This document shows positions 16,795-26,475 of a DNA stretch of 64,000 bases, piece after piece. Within the stretch, counting starts at the first letter, position 1. The number at the start of each line of letters is the position of its first letter. The position numbers were made by a program, and so were the translations under genes. Source of the DNA: Candidatus Epulonipiscium sp. (GTDB lineage Bacteria > Bacillota_A > Clostridia > Lachnospirales > Cellulosilyticaceae); contig DUUM01000431.1 in assembly GCA_012841565.1 (NCBI GenBank), forward strand, positions 12,230 through 76,229, read 5' to 3'. The notes below the pieces were generated by a model. That model saw only the letters and a program-made list of their open reading frames with translations. It had not been told where the DNA came from and made no database searches.

Positions 16795-18162
16795 ATGAGA
16801 AATAATGTTAAGCAGTACATTAACCAGAATAAGTTAATCTCGCGCAATCAGCATATCGTTATTGGTGTGTCAGGAGGTGCTGATTCAATATGTCTGTTTC
16901 ACATTCTAAAATCACTTCAAGAAGAATATAACCTTAAGCTTACAGTAGCCCATATTAATCATGGGATGCGTCAAGAGGCAGCGGAAGATGCTGCTTTTGT
17001 GGAGGCATTATGCGTAGATTGGGGGGTTCCATACAAAGAACATCAGTGTCATATCGTCCAGTTAGCAAAAGAACAAAAGATATCAGAAGAAGTTGTTGGG
17101 AGAAATGAACGGTATCAATTTTTTGAAAAAATTAGATTAGAGTATAACGCAGACAAAATTGCAGTGGCTCACACTATGAATGATCAAGCAGAAACTATGC
17201 TGATGCGTCTAATACGTGGGAGTGGTGTGACAGGTCTTGGGGCTATAATGGCCCAAAGAGATTTAATTATTAGGCCGCTTTTAATGGTAAGCCGGGAAGA
17301 TGTAGAGCAGTACTGCCATGTGAATGGACTGGCCTTTAAAGAAGATATCACAAATAAAATGGCTATCTATACGAGGAATAAGCTCAGGCTACAAGTGCTG
17401 CCTATACTAAAAAAGGAGTTTAATCCCAAAATCATCGAAGCTGTTTCCCAAGCAGCAGCTCAACTACAAGAAACCGAAAGTTATTTAGAAATACAGACTA
17501 AGTTAGCCTACGAGTCTATGGCACACAAATATAAAAAGGGATATTCAATCCAAATAGAACCGCTTTTATCTTTTCATCCAGTCATTCAAAGCAGGATTAT
17601 AAGAATGGCAATTGAAAACCATGTAGGAGATTTAAAAGATATCAATCATCAAAATATTAAAGATGTTTTAAGTTTAGTAGAAAAACAAAGTGGAAAAAGC
17701 ATTCATATTGGTAATCAATGCGTAGCAATAAGGGAGCATGGATATATTAGGATTATAAATGAAGAAAAACCCTTAGCTTATAGTCGTAACTTGGCGTTAG
17801 GAATCAATAAGATTGTAGAATGTAACAAAAAAGTAGAAATGATACTACTAGATAATAGCAAAATCAAACAAAGGTATCAAAATACCTATACTAAAAACAT
17901 TGATTATGATAAAATTAGTGGTAATCTACAGATTAGAAATCGCCAGGTTGGAGATAGAATACTACTTAAAAATGGTTCTAAGAAATTAAAGGACTTTTTT
18001 ATTGATGAAAAGATACCTAAAACATGTCGGGATGATATTATTGTAATTGCGGATCAAAGTAATATAATATGGGTTGTTGGTTATCGTTTAAGCGAAGAAT
18101 ATTACATAACCGAACAAACAAAACATGTACTTCAGATACAAATTAATGACTTATTAACGTAA
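16795..18162 (+). CDS. tilS: tRNA(Ile)-lysidine synthase
   Basis: Modifies C34 of the CAT-anticodon tRNA-Ile to lysidine, which lets it read AUA. The 455-residue protein has the PP-loop SGGADS (about 25-30), AHINHGMRQEAAEDA, and AHTMNDQAETMLMRLIRGSG. Its C-terminal domain (about 370-455) carries RQVGDRILLKNGSKKLKDFFIDEKIP. I place the start at ATG 16795, after GAAGGGGA; the longer frame from 16693 would translate through the terminator. It is followed by hpt and ftsH, the same order as in Bacillus. Confidence 0.96.
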   Translation: MRNNVKQYINQNKLISRNQHIVIGVSGGADSICLFHILKSLQEEYNLKLTVAHINHGMRQEAAEDAAFVEALCVDWGVPYKEHQCHIVQLAKEQKISEEVVGRNERYQFFEKIRLEYNADKIAVAHTMNDQAETMLMRLIRGSGVTGLGAIMAQRDLIIRPLLMVSREDVEQYCHVNGLAFKEDITNKMAIYTRNKLRLQVLPILKKEFNPKIIEAVSQAAAQLQETESYLEIQTKLAYESMAHKYKKGYSIQIEPLLSFHPVIQSRIIRMAIENHVGDLKDINHQNIKDVLSLVEKQSGKSIHIGNQCVAIREHGYIRIINEEKPLAYSRNLALGINKIVECNKKVEMILLDNSKIKQRYQNTYTKNIDYDKISGNLQIRNRQVGDRILLKNGSKKLKDFFIDEKIPKTCRDDIIVIADQSNIIWVVGYRLSEEYYITEQTKHVLQIQINDLLT

Positions 18163-18183
18163 AACTAACCAGGAGGGATTTTA

Positions 18184-18699
18184 TTGAATTTGGATGTACT
18201 TATTTCAGAAGAAGAAATATACCAGAAGACAAAAGAGTTAGGTGCTAGAATTTCTAAAGATTACGCAGGTAAAGAAATTACTGTGATTTGTGTATTAAAA
18301 GGTGGCGTAATGTTTATGGTAGATCTAGTGAAGCAAATTAACATTCCACTAAAGATGGATTTTATGGTAGTATCTAGCTATGGAGATGAGTTTAAAAGTA
18401 CTGGAATTGTAAAAATTGTCAAAGATCTAGATGAGGGCATTACAGGCAAGCACGTGGTAATTGTAGAAGATATTATTGACTCTGGTCGCACGCTTCATTA
18501 TTTAATTAAGATTTTAAAAGAGAGAAATCCAGCAAGTATTGAGATATGTACGCTTTTAGACAAACCTGAGCAACGTATGGCCAAGGTAGATGTTAAATAT
18601 GTAGGATTTGAAATTGAAAACCATTTTGTGTTAGGTTATGGACTAGATTACAAACAACTTTATCGTAATCTTCCGTATATAGCAGTTAACAAAGAATAA
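18184..18699 (+). CDS. hpt: Hypoxanthine phosphoribosyltransferase
   Basis: Salvages hypoxanthine and guanine to IMP and GMP using PRPP. The 171-residue protein has VLKGGVMFMVDLV, the PRPP loop VVIVEDIIDSGRTL (about 97-110), CTLLDKPEQR and the ending VGFEIENHFVLGYGLDY. Start is TTG at 18184, four bases beyond the AGGAGGG site region. It follows tilS by 21 bases, so both are likely on one transcript. Confidence 0.96.
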   Translation: MNLDVLISEEEIYQKTKELGARISKDYAGKEITVICVLKGGVMFMVDLVKQINIPLKMDFMVVSSYGDEFKSTGIVKIVKDLDEGITGKHVVIVEDIIDSGRTLHYLIKILKERNPASIEICTLLDKPEQRMAKVDVKYVGFEIENHFVLGYGLDYKQLYRNLPYIAVNKE

Positions 18700-18749
18700 A
18701 ATCTTAAGTATATAATAAAAATAAAAGAATGAGAGAGGAGGAGTATTCC

Positions 18750-20699
18750 TTGAAAAAGAACTTTAAAAGTTTCGGTTTATATATGAGTATATTACTTATT
18801 ATCCTTTTAGCAGTTGTATTAGGACAAGGCAGTCTTTCAAAGACATCAAAGGAATCCCTAGCACACACACAATTATTAAAGAAAATAGAAGCAAAAGAAG
18901 TAAAGTCAGTGGTTATTCAATCCCCAGCAAGTGGAGATGTTGCAGATGCTAAGGTAGTCCTAAGCAGTGATGTTGTAGGAGCTCCAGAGAAGGTTGCCAT
19001 AATATATGCAAGTGAATTTATGGCATATTTAAATGGATTGCCAAAGGATATAAGAGATGCTGTGGAGGTGAGTGTTATTCAACCGCCGCAGCCTAGCCTG
19101 TTAATGACCATGCTTCCTACACTTATGATTGTGGGACTTCTCATATTTGTGCTTATGTTTTTTATGCAACAAATGCAGGGTGGCGGAGGCGGAGGAAAGG
19201 TAATGTCCTTCGGTAAAAGCAAAGCTAAAATGATGACAGATGATCAGAAAAAGACGACATTCAAAAATGTAGCAGGTCTTGATGAAGAAAAACAAGAGCT
19301 TTCAGAGCTGGTTGATTTCTTAAAATCACCAAAAAAGTATATTGATGTAGGTGCGCGCATTCCTAAAGGCGTCCTTTTAGTAGGACCACCAGGAACGGGT
19401 AAAACATTATTAGCAAGAGCAGTATCAGGAGAAGCAGGCGTACCGTTCTTTAGTATATCAGGTTCTGATTTTGTTGAAATGTTTGTAGGAGTAGGTGCTT
19501 CTCGTGTAAGAGACCTATTTGAACAAGCCAAAAAGAATGCGCCATGTATTATATTTATTGATGAGATTGATGCAGTGGGTAGAAAACGTGGGGCAGGAGT
19601 AGGCGGCGGCCATGATGAGAGAGAACAGACACTGAATCAACTCCTTGTAGAAATGGATGGTTTTGGAGATAATGAAGGGGTTATTATGATAGCTGCAACT
19701 AACCGTGCAGATATTTTAGACCCGGCACTTCTTAGACCAGGACGTTTTGATAGGCAAGTTGTAGTGGGTAGACCAGATGTCAAAGGGCGCGAGGATATCT
19801 TAAAGATCCACTCAAGAGGAAAGCCTCTTCAAGAAGATGTGAATTTAAGAATCGTTGCACAAACAACGCCAGGATTTACAGGTGCAGACCTTGAAAACCT
19901 AATGAATGAATCCGCACTTTTAACAGCGCGTGAAAATAAGCGTGCCATAGATATGGAAGAAGTACAAAAGGCATTAATAAAAATCACTGTAGGAACAGAA
20001 AAGAAAAGTCATGTGGTTTCGGCTAAAGAAAGACGCGTTACAGCCTATCACGAAGCAGGTCATGGTATTATACACGAGGTTCTTTCTGAAATTGACCCAG
20101 TGCATAGTATATCGATTATTCCAACAGGAAGAGCAGGCGGTTATACAATGTCACTTCCAGGAGAGGATACGATGTATGTAACCAAGACTTATATGCACCA
20201 AGAAATTGTTGCATTATTAGGTGGCCGAGCAGCAGAAGAAATTGTTATAGGAGATATTACAACAGGTGCTTCTAATGATATTGAGCGAGCTACAAATATT
20301 GCGCGCAGTATGGTTACAAAATATGGTATGAGTGATTTAGGACCAATGAAGTACGGAGAAGAGCAAGAAGATGTATTCCTTGGACGCGACTATAACCAAA
20401 ACCGTAACTATAGTGAAGAAGTAGCCCTTGCAATTGATCAACAAGTAAAGCTGTTTATTGAAGAAGCGTATTCAGAAGCCAAAAGACTTTTAGAGGAGAA
20501 TATAGATGCTCTAGAACGTACGGCGCAGACACTTATGAAGAAAGAAAAAGTGACAGGAGACCAGCTACGTAGGATTATGAATGGGGAAGAGATTGATGAT
20601 GATGAAACATTTAATGATAATATCTTCCGAGCAGCTGAACTCATGAGAGAAAAAAGAGAAGAACAGGAAAAAGGTGTAGATATTACACCAGGATCTTAA
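18750..20699 (+). CDS. ftsH: ATP-dependent zinc metalloprotease FtsH
   Basis: A membrane AAA protease that degrades misfolded membrane proteins and regulators. The 649-residue protein has two transmembrane helices (about 8-25 and 110-135), a Gly-rich link (QGGGGGGK), an AAA domain with Walker A GPPGTGKT (about 212-219), [10 protein letters not shown] and the second region of homology, and the zinc site HEAGH (about 434-438). I prefer TTG at 18750, placed after GAGGAGGAG; ATG at 18729 lies before that site and adds seven residues. A terminator follows. Confidence 0.97.
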   Translation: MKKNFKSFGLYMSILLIILLAVVLGQGSLSKTSKESLAHTQLLKKIEAKEVKSVVIQSPASGDVADAKVVLSSDVVGAPEKVAIIYASEFMAYLNGLPKDIRDAVEVSVIQPPQPSLLMTMLPTLMIVGLLIFVLMFFMQQMQGGGGGGKVMSFGKSKAKMMTDDQKKTTFKNVAGLDEEKQELSELVDFLKSPKKYIDVGARIPKGVLLVGPPGTGKTLLARAVSGEAGVPFFSISGSDFVEMFVGVGASRVRDLFEQAKKNAPCIIFIDEIDAVGRKRGAGVGGGHDEREQTLNQLLVEMDGFGDNEGVIMIAATNRADILDPALLRPGRFDRQVVVGRPDVKGREDILKIHSRGKPLQEDVNLRIVAQTTPGFTGADLENLMNESALLTARENKRAIDMEEVQKALIKITVGTEKKSHVVSAKERRVTAYHEAGHGIIHEVLSEIDPVHSISIIPTGRAGGYTMSLPGEDTMYVTKTYMHQEIVALLGGRAAEEIVIGDITTGASNDIERATNIARSMVTKYGMSDLGPMKYGEEQEDVFLGRDYNQNRNYSEEVALAIDQQVKLFIEEAYSEAKRLLEENIDALERTAQTLMKKEKVTGDQLRRIMNGEEIDDDETFNDNIFRAAELMREKREEQEKGVDITPGS

Positions 20700-20708
20700 A
20701 AAAATAAG

Positions 20709-20739
20709 GGGTGCCGACTTAGTTGTTGGTGCCCTTTTT
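20709..20739 (+). terminator. Terminator after ftsH
   Basis: A 10-bp stem with several G-T pairs around GGGTGCCGAC and GTTGGTGCCC, followed by five T. Confidence 0.8.
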
Positions 20740-20811
20740 GTTGTTGGAGAGGGTTGGCTGGTGTGGTATACTATTGGATAGATTGAAATAAGGTGATGTG
20801 AGGAGAGTTTT

Positions 20812-21792
20812 ATGAGAGAGAAGATTCTTGGGATGTTGCGGGAAACGAAAGATTATATTTCGGGTGAGCGGATGAGCCAGGAGCTTGGCGTTAGCAGGAG
20901 TATGGTTTGGAAGGTTATAAAAGGCCTTCGAGATGAAGGATATAAGGTTGATTCCGTGACCAATAAGGGATATCGGTTGGCGGCTGTTCCAAATTTGATT
21001 ACAGGTGAAGAAGTAAGATCTGTGTTGGAGCCGAAGATTTTCGGTAAGGAAATTTATGATTATAAGGAAGTTGATTCTACTAATGTGATTGCAAAAGCAA
21101 AGGCTAGGGAGGGCGCTAAGGAGGGTACTGTATTTATTGCCGAATCTCAGACGGGGGGGAAGGGTCGACTGGGAAAGGTTTGGGAGTCCCCTAGTGGGAC
21201 AGGTATATGGATGAGTATTGTCGTTAGGCCAGAGATAGTACCACAGGAAGTTTCGGGAATTACCCTTGTTGCAGGACTTGCTATATGCAAGGCTATTAGA
21301 AAAGTAACAAGCTTGTCAGCTTATATTAAGTGGCCCAATGATATTGTGGTAAACGGCAAAAAGGTTTGTGGCATATTAACAGAAATGAGTGCGGAGATTG
21401 ATCGGGTAAACTATGTCATCATTGGTATAGGGATCAATGTTAATACCACTAAATTTCCTGAAGAGTTGCGGAAAATAGCTACTTCCCTTAAAATAGAAAG
21501 TGGTATAGACTATAGTCGGAAAGATATTGTGGCTCAGGTACTCATGCTTTTCGAAGAATATTATCAGAAATATGTACAAGGAGAATCATTACAGGGTGCT
21601 TTGGAGGAATATAAAGACTTATGTATTACTCTGAAGAATGAAGTGAGTATTATTGATAAAGATAAATCTTATGAGGCTACACCTTTAGATATCGATAAAA
21701 CAGGAGCCCTTATTGTAGAAAAAAAAGATGGAAGTATAGAGAAAATTACATCTGGTGAAGTATCCGTTAGAGGGATATATGGCTACGTCTAA
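20812..21792 (+). CDS. birA: Biotin operon repressor / biotin-[acetyl-CoA-carboxylase] ligase
   Basis: A 326-residue bifunctional BirA. A winged-helix domain (about 1-65, with SGERMSQELGVSRSMVWKVI) should bind a biotin operator. The ligase domain has EVDSTNVIAKAKA, the biotinyl-AMP loop GGKGRLGKVWESP (about 115-127; a GRGR-type motif) and YIKWPNDIVVNGKKVCGIL. A small C-terminal domain ends the protein. The first 60 codons look more GC-rich than the rest. It is a free-standing gene, and no biotin genes are visible nearby. Confidence 0.95.
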   Translation: MREKILGMLRETKDYISGERMSQELGVSRSMVWKVIKGLRDEGYKVDSVTNKGYRLAAVPNLITGEEVRSVLEPKIFGKEIYDYKEVDSTNVIAKAKAREGAKEGTVFIAESQTGGKGRLGKVWESPSGTGIWMSIVVRPEIVPQEVSGITLVAGLAICKAIRKVTSLSAYIKWPNDIVVNGKKVCGILTEMSAEIDRVNYVIIGIGINVNTTKFPEELRKIATSLKIESGIDYSRKDIVAQVLMLFEEYYQKYVQGESLQGALEEYKDLCITLKNEVSIIDKDKSYEATPLDIDKTGALIVEKKDGSIEKITSGEVSVRGIYGYV

Positions 21793-21835
21793 GATTAGAT
21801 TAACTTAACTTAAATACGATTTAAAGGAGAAGAAT

Positions 21836-22291
21836 ATGGACAAACAAATTTTTATCTCTGCCTCTTATTACAAACAAAAATATTATGCGAACCCTAAATT
21901 TGAGGGGCTGCCAGTAGAAATTAGAAATGAGATGAGAGATCTTTGCATTATGCTAGCGGAAAAGCTTCATGGTGTTATTACGTTGGGATTTCATCTGAGT
22001 GGAGATGTATTTTTTGAAATAGAAGCAGAAGAAGATGACTTTGATTATGATGAAATAGGATCAAGATTAGAATTAAAAGACATAGAAGAAGAAAATAAGG
22101 AAAGATTTAAGACAATGAAATTATGGTACCTTATGTATCAAACTGAATATGGAGATCTTTTTCGGGAAATACTAAGCCTGTACCACAGTCAAAAGAAGAC
22201 CTCTGATGAAATTATTGATATTTTATCAAGTAAATATAATCAAGATATGACGGATATGGTAGTAGAAATATTAGAAAGCATCCAAGAATAA
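21836..22291 (+). CDS. Small acidic conserved protein (possibly DUF6145)
   Basis: A 151-residue soluble acidic protein with no signal or membrane segment. Notable stretches are YYKQKYYANPKFEGLP, a Phe/Glu/Asp-rich middle (FFEIEAEEDDFDYDEIGSRL) and a C terminus rich in Glu, Ile and Leu. It resembles, from memory, a Lachnospiraceae family of about this size (DUF6145); the function is unknown. AAAGGAG precedes the ATG. It lies between birA and panT, with its own gap on each side. Confidence 0.75.
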   Translation: MDKQIFISASYYKQKYYANPKFEGLPVEIRNEMRDLCIMLAEKLHGVITLGFHLSGDVFFEIEAEEDDFDYDEIGSRLELKDIEEENKERFKTMKLWYLMYQTEYGDLFREILSLYHSQKKTSDEIIDILSSKYNQDMTDMVVEILESIQE

Positions 22292-22322
22292 GGGCTAAAA
22301 GGTATCTAAAAGCAAGTAAATG

Positions 22323-22351
22323 TTGATTATATTCGCAAAACTATATATAAT
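22323..22351 (+). promoter_or_regulatory. Promoter for panT
   Basis: TTGATT (22323-22328), 17 bases, TATAAT (22346-22351). The leader to the start codon is only about 55 bases and shows no clear riboswitch. Confidence 0.75.
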
Positions 22352-22411
22352 AGGATTGTTACAAAAAAATATGTCTTGTATCCATAAGGAACGAGAACGG
22401 AGGAAATTAAA

Positions 22412-23011
22412 ATGAAAAAGATGAGCACGAAAGAAATGGTAACAGCAGCGGTATTAAGTGCAATTATTGTTGTTTTGGGTTATACCCCTTTGGGATTAAT
22501 ACCATTACCAACAATGACGGCCACAATATTACACATACCAGTAGCCATAGGAGCAATTTTATACGGGCCTGCAATGGGTCTAACACTTGGTATGGTGATG
22601 GGGTTGACATCACTATCTAAGGCGTTTATAGCCCCAACGAGTCCGTTGGATTATTTATTTCAAAACCCATTAATATCAGTGTTACCACGAGCCCTTATGG
22701 GAGTACTTACAGCTTATGTGTTTATTACACTTAGGAAAGTGATTAAAAAATCAAGCATTAGTGTAGGAATTACAGCGGCAATAGCAAGTATTGCCAACAC
22801 AGTACTTACTTTAGGAGCTCTAGTCATCATTTACTCAGACAAAGTAGCAGTAATATTAGCCGAATTAGCGGCCCTAGGCGTAGCAGTTCCGGGTACAGCA
22901 ATGGCGTTTGTAGTTGGAATTGCAAGTACAAGTGGCATAGCAGAAGCAATCATCACAGTAATAGTTGTGGTGCCCATTATAATAGCCTTAAGAAAAACCC
23001 TTGAATCGTAG
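22412..23011 (+). CDS. panT: ECF transporter S component, probably for pantothenate
   Basis: A 199-residue integral membrane protein with about five to six helices. In ECF transporters the S component binds one vitamin and is energised by the shared EcfA/A'/T module, which is not in this window. The pattern GYTPLGLIPLPTMTATILHIPV, GAILYGPAMGLTLG and a final run of hydrophobic residues fits this fold. The substrate is inferred from context: the next gene is coaX, which phosphorylates pantothenate. A terminator lies between them, so co-transcription is partial at most. Confidence 0.75.
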   Translation: MKKMSTKEMVTAAVLSAIIVVLGYTPLGLIPLPTMTATILHIPVAIGAILYGPAMGLTLGMVMGLTSLSKAFIAPTSPLDYLFQNPLISVLPRALMGVLTAYVFITLRKVIKKSSISVGITAAIASIANTVLTLGALVIIYSDKVAVILAELAALGVAVPGTAMAFVVGIASTSGIAEAIITVIVVVPIIIALRKTLES

Positions 23012-23014
23012 ATT

Positions 23015-23042
23015 AAAACAGGCACTCAAGTGCCTGTTTTTT
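23015..23042 (+). terminator. Intrinsic terminator after panT
   Basis: AAAACAGGCACT and AGTGCCTGTTTT with a two-base loop, then T residues. Confidence 0.92.
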
Positions 23043-23110
23043 ATAATATTATTTTAGTAGAATATACCTGTAATAGGTATGTTCTTAATAGCATAGGAGA
23101 GTGGCAGCAT

Positions 23111-23884
23111 ATGATACTCGTAGTGGATGTAGGAAATACAAATATTGTTGTAGGTGTAATGGTTAGTACGGAGCTAATAGGAGGTTGGAGAATGACTAGT
23201 CAATCTCCCCGTAGCTCAGATGAATACGGTATTCTTATTTTAGAATTTTTAAAACAAAAGAACATTAACATATCAGATATTGAGGATGTAATCATTTCCT
23301 GCGTAGTCCCGGATATTCTGTATTCTCTAAGCGGTAGCTTTAAAAAATATCTTGACTTGACGCCTATCACCATAGGGCCGGGATTGAAGACTGGAATAGA
23401 TATTCGTACAGATAATCCGAGGGAAGTAGGGGCAGACCGAATTGTAAATGTTGTAGCAGGATATGAACTTCACGGAGGACCTGCTATGATCATTGATTTT
23501 GGAACAGCCACAACATATGATGTAGTTACAGAAAAAGGCGAGTTTATTGCAGGGATCACATCCCCAGGTATTCGCATTAGTGCTGATGCGCTGTGGGAAA
23601 GAGCTGCGCAGCTTCCCAAATTCGAAATAAAACGGCCAAAGCATATTTTAGATGCAAAAAATACGATTACCAGTATGCAGGCAGGCCTTGTCTATGGTTA
23701 TATTGGACAAGTTGAATATATTGCAAAAAAGGTAAAAGAAGAATTAGGCGTAGAAAATCTAAAAATAATAGCGACAGGGGGCCTTGGAAAGATTATACAA
23801 GAAGGGACAGATGTTATTGATGTCTATGACCCTTTACTAACTTTAAAAGGACTTAGTTTAATATATGATAAAAACAAGAAATAA
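23111..23884 (+). CDS. coaX: Type III pantothenate kinase
   Basis: The first step of coenzyme A synthesis. The 257-residue protein has the ASKHA fold motifs: [16 protein letters not shown] at the N terminus, [23 protein letters not shown] (about 99-113) and [12 protein letters not shown]. The start at ATG 23111 follows AGGAGAG; a longer frame from 23030 would run back into the panT terminator. CoaX-type kinases are not feedback-inhibited by CoA (family knowledge). dus follows 10 bases later. Confidence 0.96.
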   Translation: MILVVDVGNTNIVVGVMVSTELIGGWRMTSQSPRSSDEYGILILEFLKQKNINISDIEDVIISCVVPDILYSLSGSFKKYLDLTPITIGPGLKTGIDIRTDNPREVGADRIVNVVAGYELHGGPAMIIDFGTATTYDVVTEKGEFIAGITSPGIRISADALWERAAQLPKFEIKRPKHILDAKNTITSMQAGLVYGYIGQVEYIAKKVKEELGVENLKIIATGGLGKIIQEGTDVIDVYDPLLTLKGLSLIYDKNKK

Positions 23885-23894
23885 GGTGAAATAA

Positions 23895-24860
23895 GTGAAA
23901 ATAAAAACTGTCACAACACAAAACAATGTTTTTTTAGCACCTATGGCAGGCGTGACGGACTTACCTTTTCGGATTTTGTGCAAAAAACAAAACTGTGGCA
24001 TGGTATATACGGAAATGGTCAGTGCTAAAGGATTACTATATGAGAGTGAAAAAACAGGCTTGCTTTTAGCTGTTGATAAAAGAGAACACCCAGTAGCTGC
24101 TCAGTTATTTGGAAGTGATCCAGGTATATTAGCTGAAATGGCAAAGCGGGTTGAACAGATGCCGGTTGATATTATTGATATAAATATGGGCTGTCCGGCG
24201 CTTAAAATCACTAAAAATGGTGAGGGATCAGCCTTAATGAAAAATCCAGAAAGAATTGGGGAAATAGTTTATAGCGTTGCACAGGCGATTCAAAAGCCTT
24301 TAACTATAAAAATTAGAAAAGGGTTTAATGAAAGTACCGTTAATGCAGTTCAGATAGCAAAAATTGCAGAGGAAGCAGGCGTTAGTGCTATTGCAATCCA
24401 TGGTAGAACACGAGAGCAATTTTATAGTGGGAAAGCAGATTGGAACATTATTAAAGAAGTGAAGCAAGCGGTTTCTATCCCAGTTATAGGGAATGGTGAT
24501 ATTGTAGCGCCTCAAGATGCGAAAAATATGATTGAGCAAACAGGGTGCGATGCTGTTATGATTGGGCGGGGAGCTCAAGGGAATCCGTGGATATTTAGTA
24601 GAACCATTCATTATTTAGAAACGGGAATACTGCTACCAGAACCAACCGTAGAAGAACGTATTTCTACAGCTATTGAACATGCCAAGATGATATTGGAGCA
24701 TAAAGGTGATTATACGGGAATACGCCAAATGAGATCCCATCTTGCTTGGTATATGAAAGGTTTACCGAAAGCTTCAGAAATGCGTATGAAGATTAATAAA
24801 ATAGAAACCTATGATCATCTGCAAAAAGCTCTTTGGGAATATGCCAGAGAGATAAGTTAG
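23895..24860 (+). CDS. dus: tRNA-dihydrouridine synthase
   Basis: A flavin enzyme that reduces uridine in tRNA D loops. The 321-residue protein has NVFLAPMAGVTDLPFR at the N terminus, DINMGCPALKI with the catalytic Cys at about residue 100, KIRKGF, IHGRTREQFYSGKADW and GNGDIV. It is closest to the DusB/Dus1 type of Firmicutes. Start is GTG at 23895 with AAGGTGA. It probably shares a transcript with coaX. Confidence 0.94.
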   Translation: MKIKTVTTQNNVFLAPMAGVTDLPFRILCKKQNCGMVYTEMVSAKGLLYESEKTGLLLAVDKREHPVAAQLFGSDPGILAEMAKRVEQMPVDIIDINMGCPALKITKNGEGSALMKNPERIGEIVYSVAQAIQKPLTIKIRKGFNESTVNAVQIAKIAEEAGVSAIAIHGRTREQFYSGKADWNIIKEVKQAVSIPVIGNGDIVAPQDAKNMIEQTGCDAVMIGRGAQGNPWIFSRTIHYLETGILLPEPTVEERISTAIEHAKMILEHKGDYTGIRQMRSHLAWYMKGLPKASEMRMKINKIETYDHLQKALWEYAREIS

Positions 24861-24934
24861 GGCTACAAGTTTGTCATAACCACTCCTTAAAATGAATACA
24901 TGTAATCATAATAGGAAAATAAGGAGCTGGATAC

Positions 24935-25831
24935 ATGGCTAAGTATGCTGAGCTATATTTTGCAGAACAAGAAGAGAATATCCCGATTAACAAGTACCTT
25001 ATGAAACTACCACAAAATATTAGAAATAAGGTTTTAAAGTGGAAATTAGCTTTGAAATATGAAGAAAAAACCATGTGGGAGATAAAAGGTGAAAATATAC
25101 AAATGCCAATGACCTATAGGATGTATAAACAAATGCCCCTAACGTTGAGAAATGAACTATTTGAAAAAATAGAAAAGAAGTTAGAACAAAGAGGCATTAC
25201 CCATGTTGTACTGCCGGGTTTTATCAATACGTCCCCATTTAAGGTTATACAAGAATGTACAGGCCATTATATTAAACCATTTTTCATAATGGATGCTATT
25301 TGTTTTATTGCAAAAGAAAAGATAATAGATAAAGAGCTGCAACATTTGGAAATCGTTATTTTAGATGGAAATTCACAAGAGGTAGATATAATCATTGATT
25401 TTATTTATCCTTACATAAACCATCTAACAGTCATTAGCAATGCACCAGAAAGATTTGAACAAAAAGCAGAAGCTATATTTAATGATGTAGGATTAAATAT
25501 GCAGATTTTATCATATACTAAAGGTGCATTATCCCAGGCGGATATTATTATAGATACCCACTATGATGATCCGTCAGTGATTCATATGTGTAAAGCTAAA
25601 ACAGTTTACTTAGATATTGGAAATCATGCTGAAAAAACCATTATGTTATTAGAGAGGCAAAATGGCGTTTTAGTAATCGATAAGTTCCTACTGGTAAAAA
25701 ATGGAGAAGTAGTCAATATAACAAAAGCAGAACTGCTCCTTACCATAAATCAGACACTTACTAGAAACTATAAAGAGACGATGAAAAGACTAAAAAAACA
25801 AAACATTAAGATTTATAGACTTAGAGAATAG
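24935..25831 (+). CDS. Unknown protein with a Rossmann-like C-terminal half
   Basis: A 298-residue soluble protein that I do not recognise. The N-terminal 100 residues are basic and helical (MAKYAELYFAEQEENIPINK; LPQNIRNKVLKWKLALKYEE). From about residue 140 the pattern LEIVILDGN, HLTVISNAPERFEQKAEAIF and SQADIIIDTHYDD looks like alternating strands and helices of a Rossmann-type domain, as in the dehydrogenase half of shikimate or glutamyl-tRNA reductase-type enzymes. No Gly-rich GxGxxG loop is visible, so NAD(P) binding is doubtful. It follows dus and precedes a strong promoter for greA. Confidence 0.8.
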   Translation: MAKYAELYFAEQEENIPINKYLMKLPQNIRNKVLKWKLALKYEEKTMWEIKGENIQMPMTYRMYKQMPLTLRNELFEKIEKKLEQRGITHVVLPGFINTSPFKVIQECTGHYIKPFFIMDAICFIAKEKIIDKELQHLEIVILDGNSQEVDIIIDFIYPYINHLTVISNAPERFEQKAEAIFNDVGLNMQILSYTKGALSQADIIIDTHYDDPSVIHMCKAKTVYLDIGNHAEKTIMLLERQNGVLVIDKFLLVKNGEVVNITKAELLLTINQTLTRNYKETMKRLKKQNIKIYRLRE

Positions 25832-25841
25832 GCTGCTATGT

Positions 25842-25870
25842 TTGACAAGTGATAATTAATAGGATATAAT
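25842..25870 (+). promoter_or_regulatory. Consensus promoter of greA-lysS
   Basis: TTGACA (25842-25847), 17 bases, TATAAT (25865-25870): a perfect sigma-A consensus, about 80 bases ahead of greA. Confidence 0.92.
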
Positions 25871-25950
25871 TTTTGAATTATGAAACGTAACCTAAAACAA
25901 CTACAGATTTAAAAAGAATAGAGAAACCAAAAAAGGAAGGGGAATTTTAT

Positions 25951-26430
25951 ATGACACACAAACCAATATTACTCACATATGAAGGGGTTAAGAAATTAGA
26001 GAAGGAACTTGAGCACCTCAAAATATTTAGGAGAATTGATGTTGCGGAAAAACTAAAGGAAGCCAGAGCTCAAGGTGATTTATCAGAGAATGCTGAATAT
26101 GATGCTGCAAAAGAAGAACAAGCAGAGATTGAAACGCGAATTGCAGAAATTGAGAAGATGTTCCGCAATGTTGTAATAATAGATCAAGATGAGGATACAA
26201 CCATAGATGTTGTTAAACCAGGATGTAGAGTTCTTTTGTACGACTCAAAATATGACGAAGAAGTAGAATACATGATTGTAGGATCCACAGAAGCTGACCC
26301 GACACAGGGTAAGATTTCTAATGAATCACTAGTGGGAGCTGCACTTTTAAATCATAAAGTAGGCGAGGAAATAACCGTAAGTACAGCTTTTGGACAAGAA
26401 AAGTATAAAATACTTAAAATTTCAATTTAA
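25951..26430 (+). CDS. greA: Transcription elongation factor GreA
   Basis: Restarts backtracked RNA polymerase by stimulating transcript cleavage. The 159-residue protein has an N-terminal coiled coil (about 8-80) with the tip motif ARAQGDLSENAEYDAAKEEQ, whose acidic residues reach the polymerase active site, and a globular C-terminal FKBP-like domain (GKISNESLVGAALLNHKVGE). AAGGAAGGGG precedes the ATG. It is 45 bases ahead of lysS, as often in Clostridia. Confidence 0.97.
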   Translation: MTHKPILLTYEGVKKLEKELEHLKIFRRIDVAEKLKEARAQGDLSENAEYDAAKEEQAEIETRIAEIEKMFRNVVIIDQDEDTTIDVVKPGCRVLLYDSKYDEEVEYMIVGSTEADPTQGKISNESLVGAALLNHKVGEEITVSTAFGQEKYKILKISI

Positions 26431-26475
26431 AGAACCTATAAAAATAGATTAGTAGTGCGAAAGGATGAAATTAAC

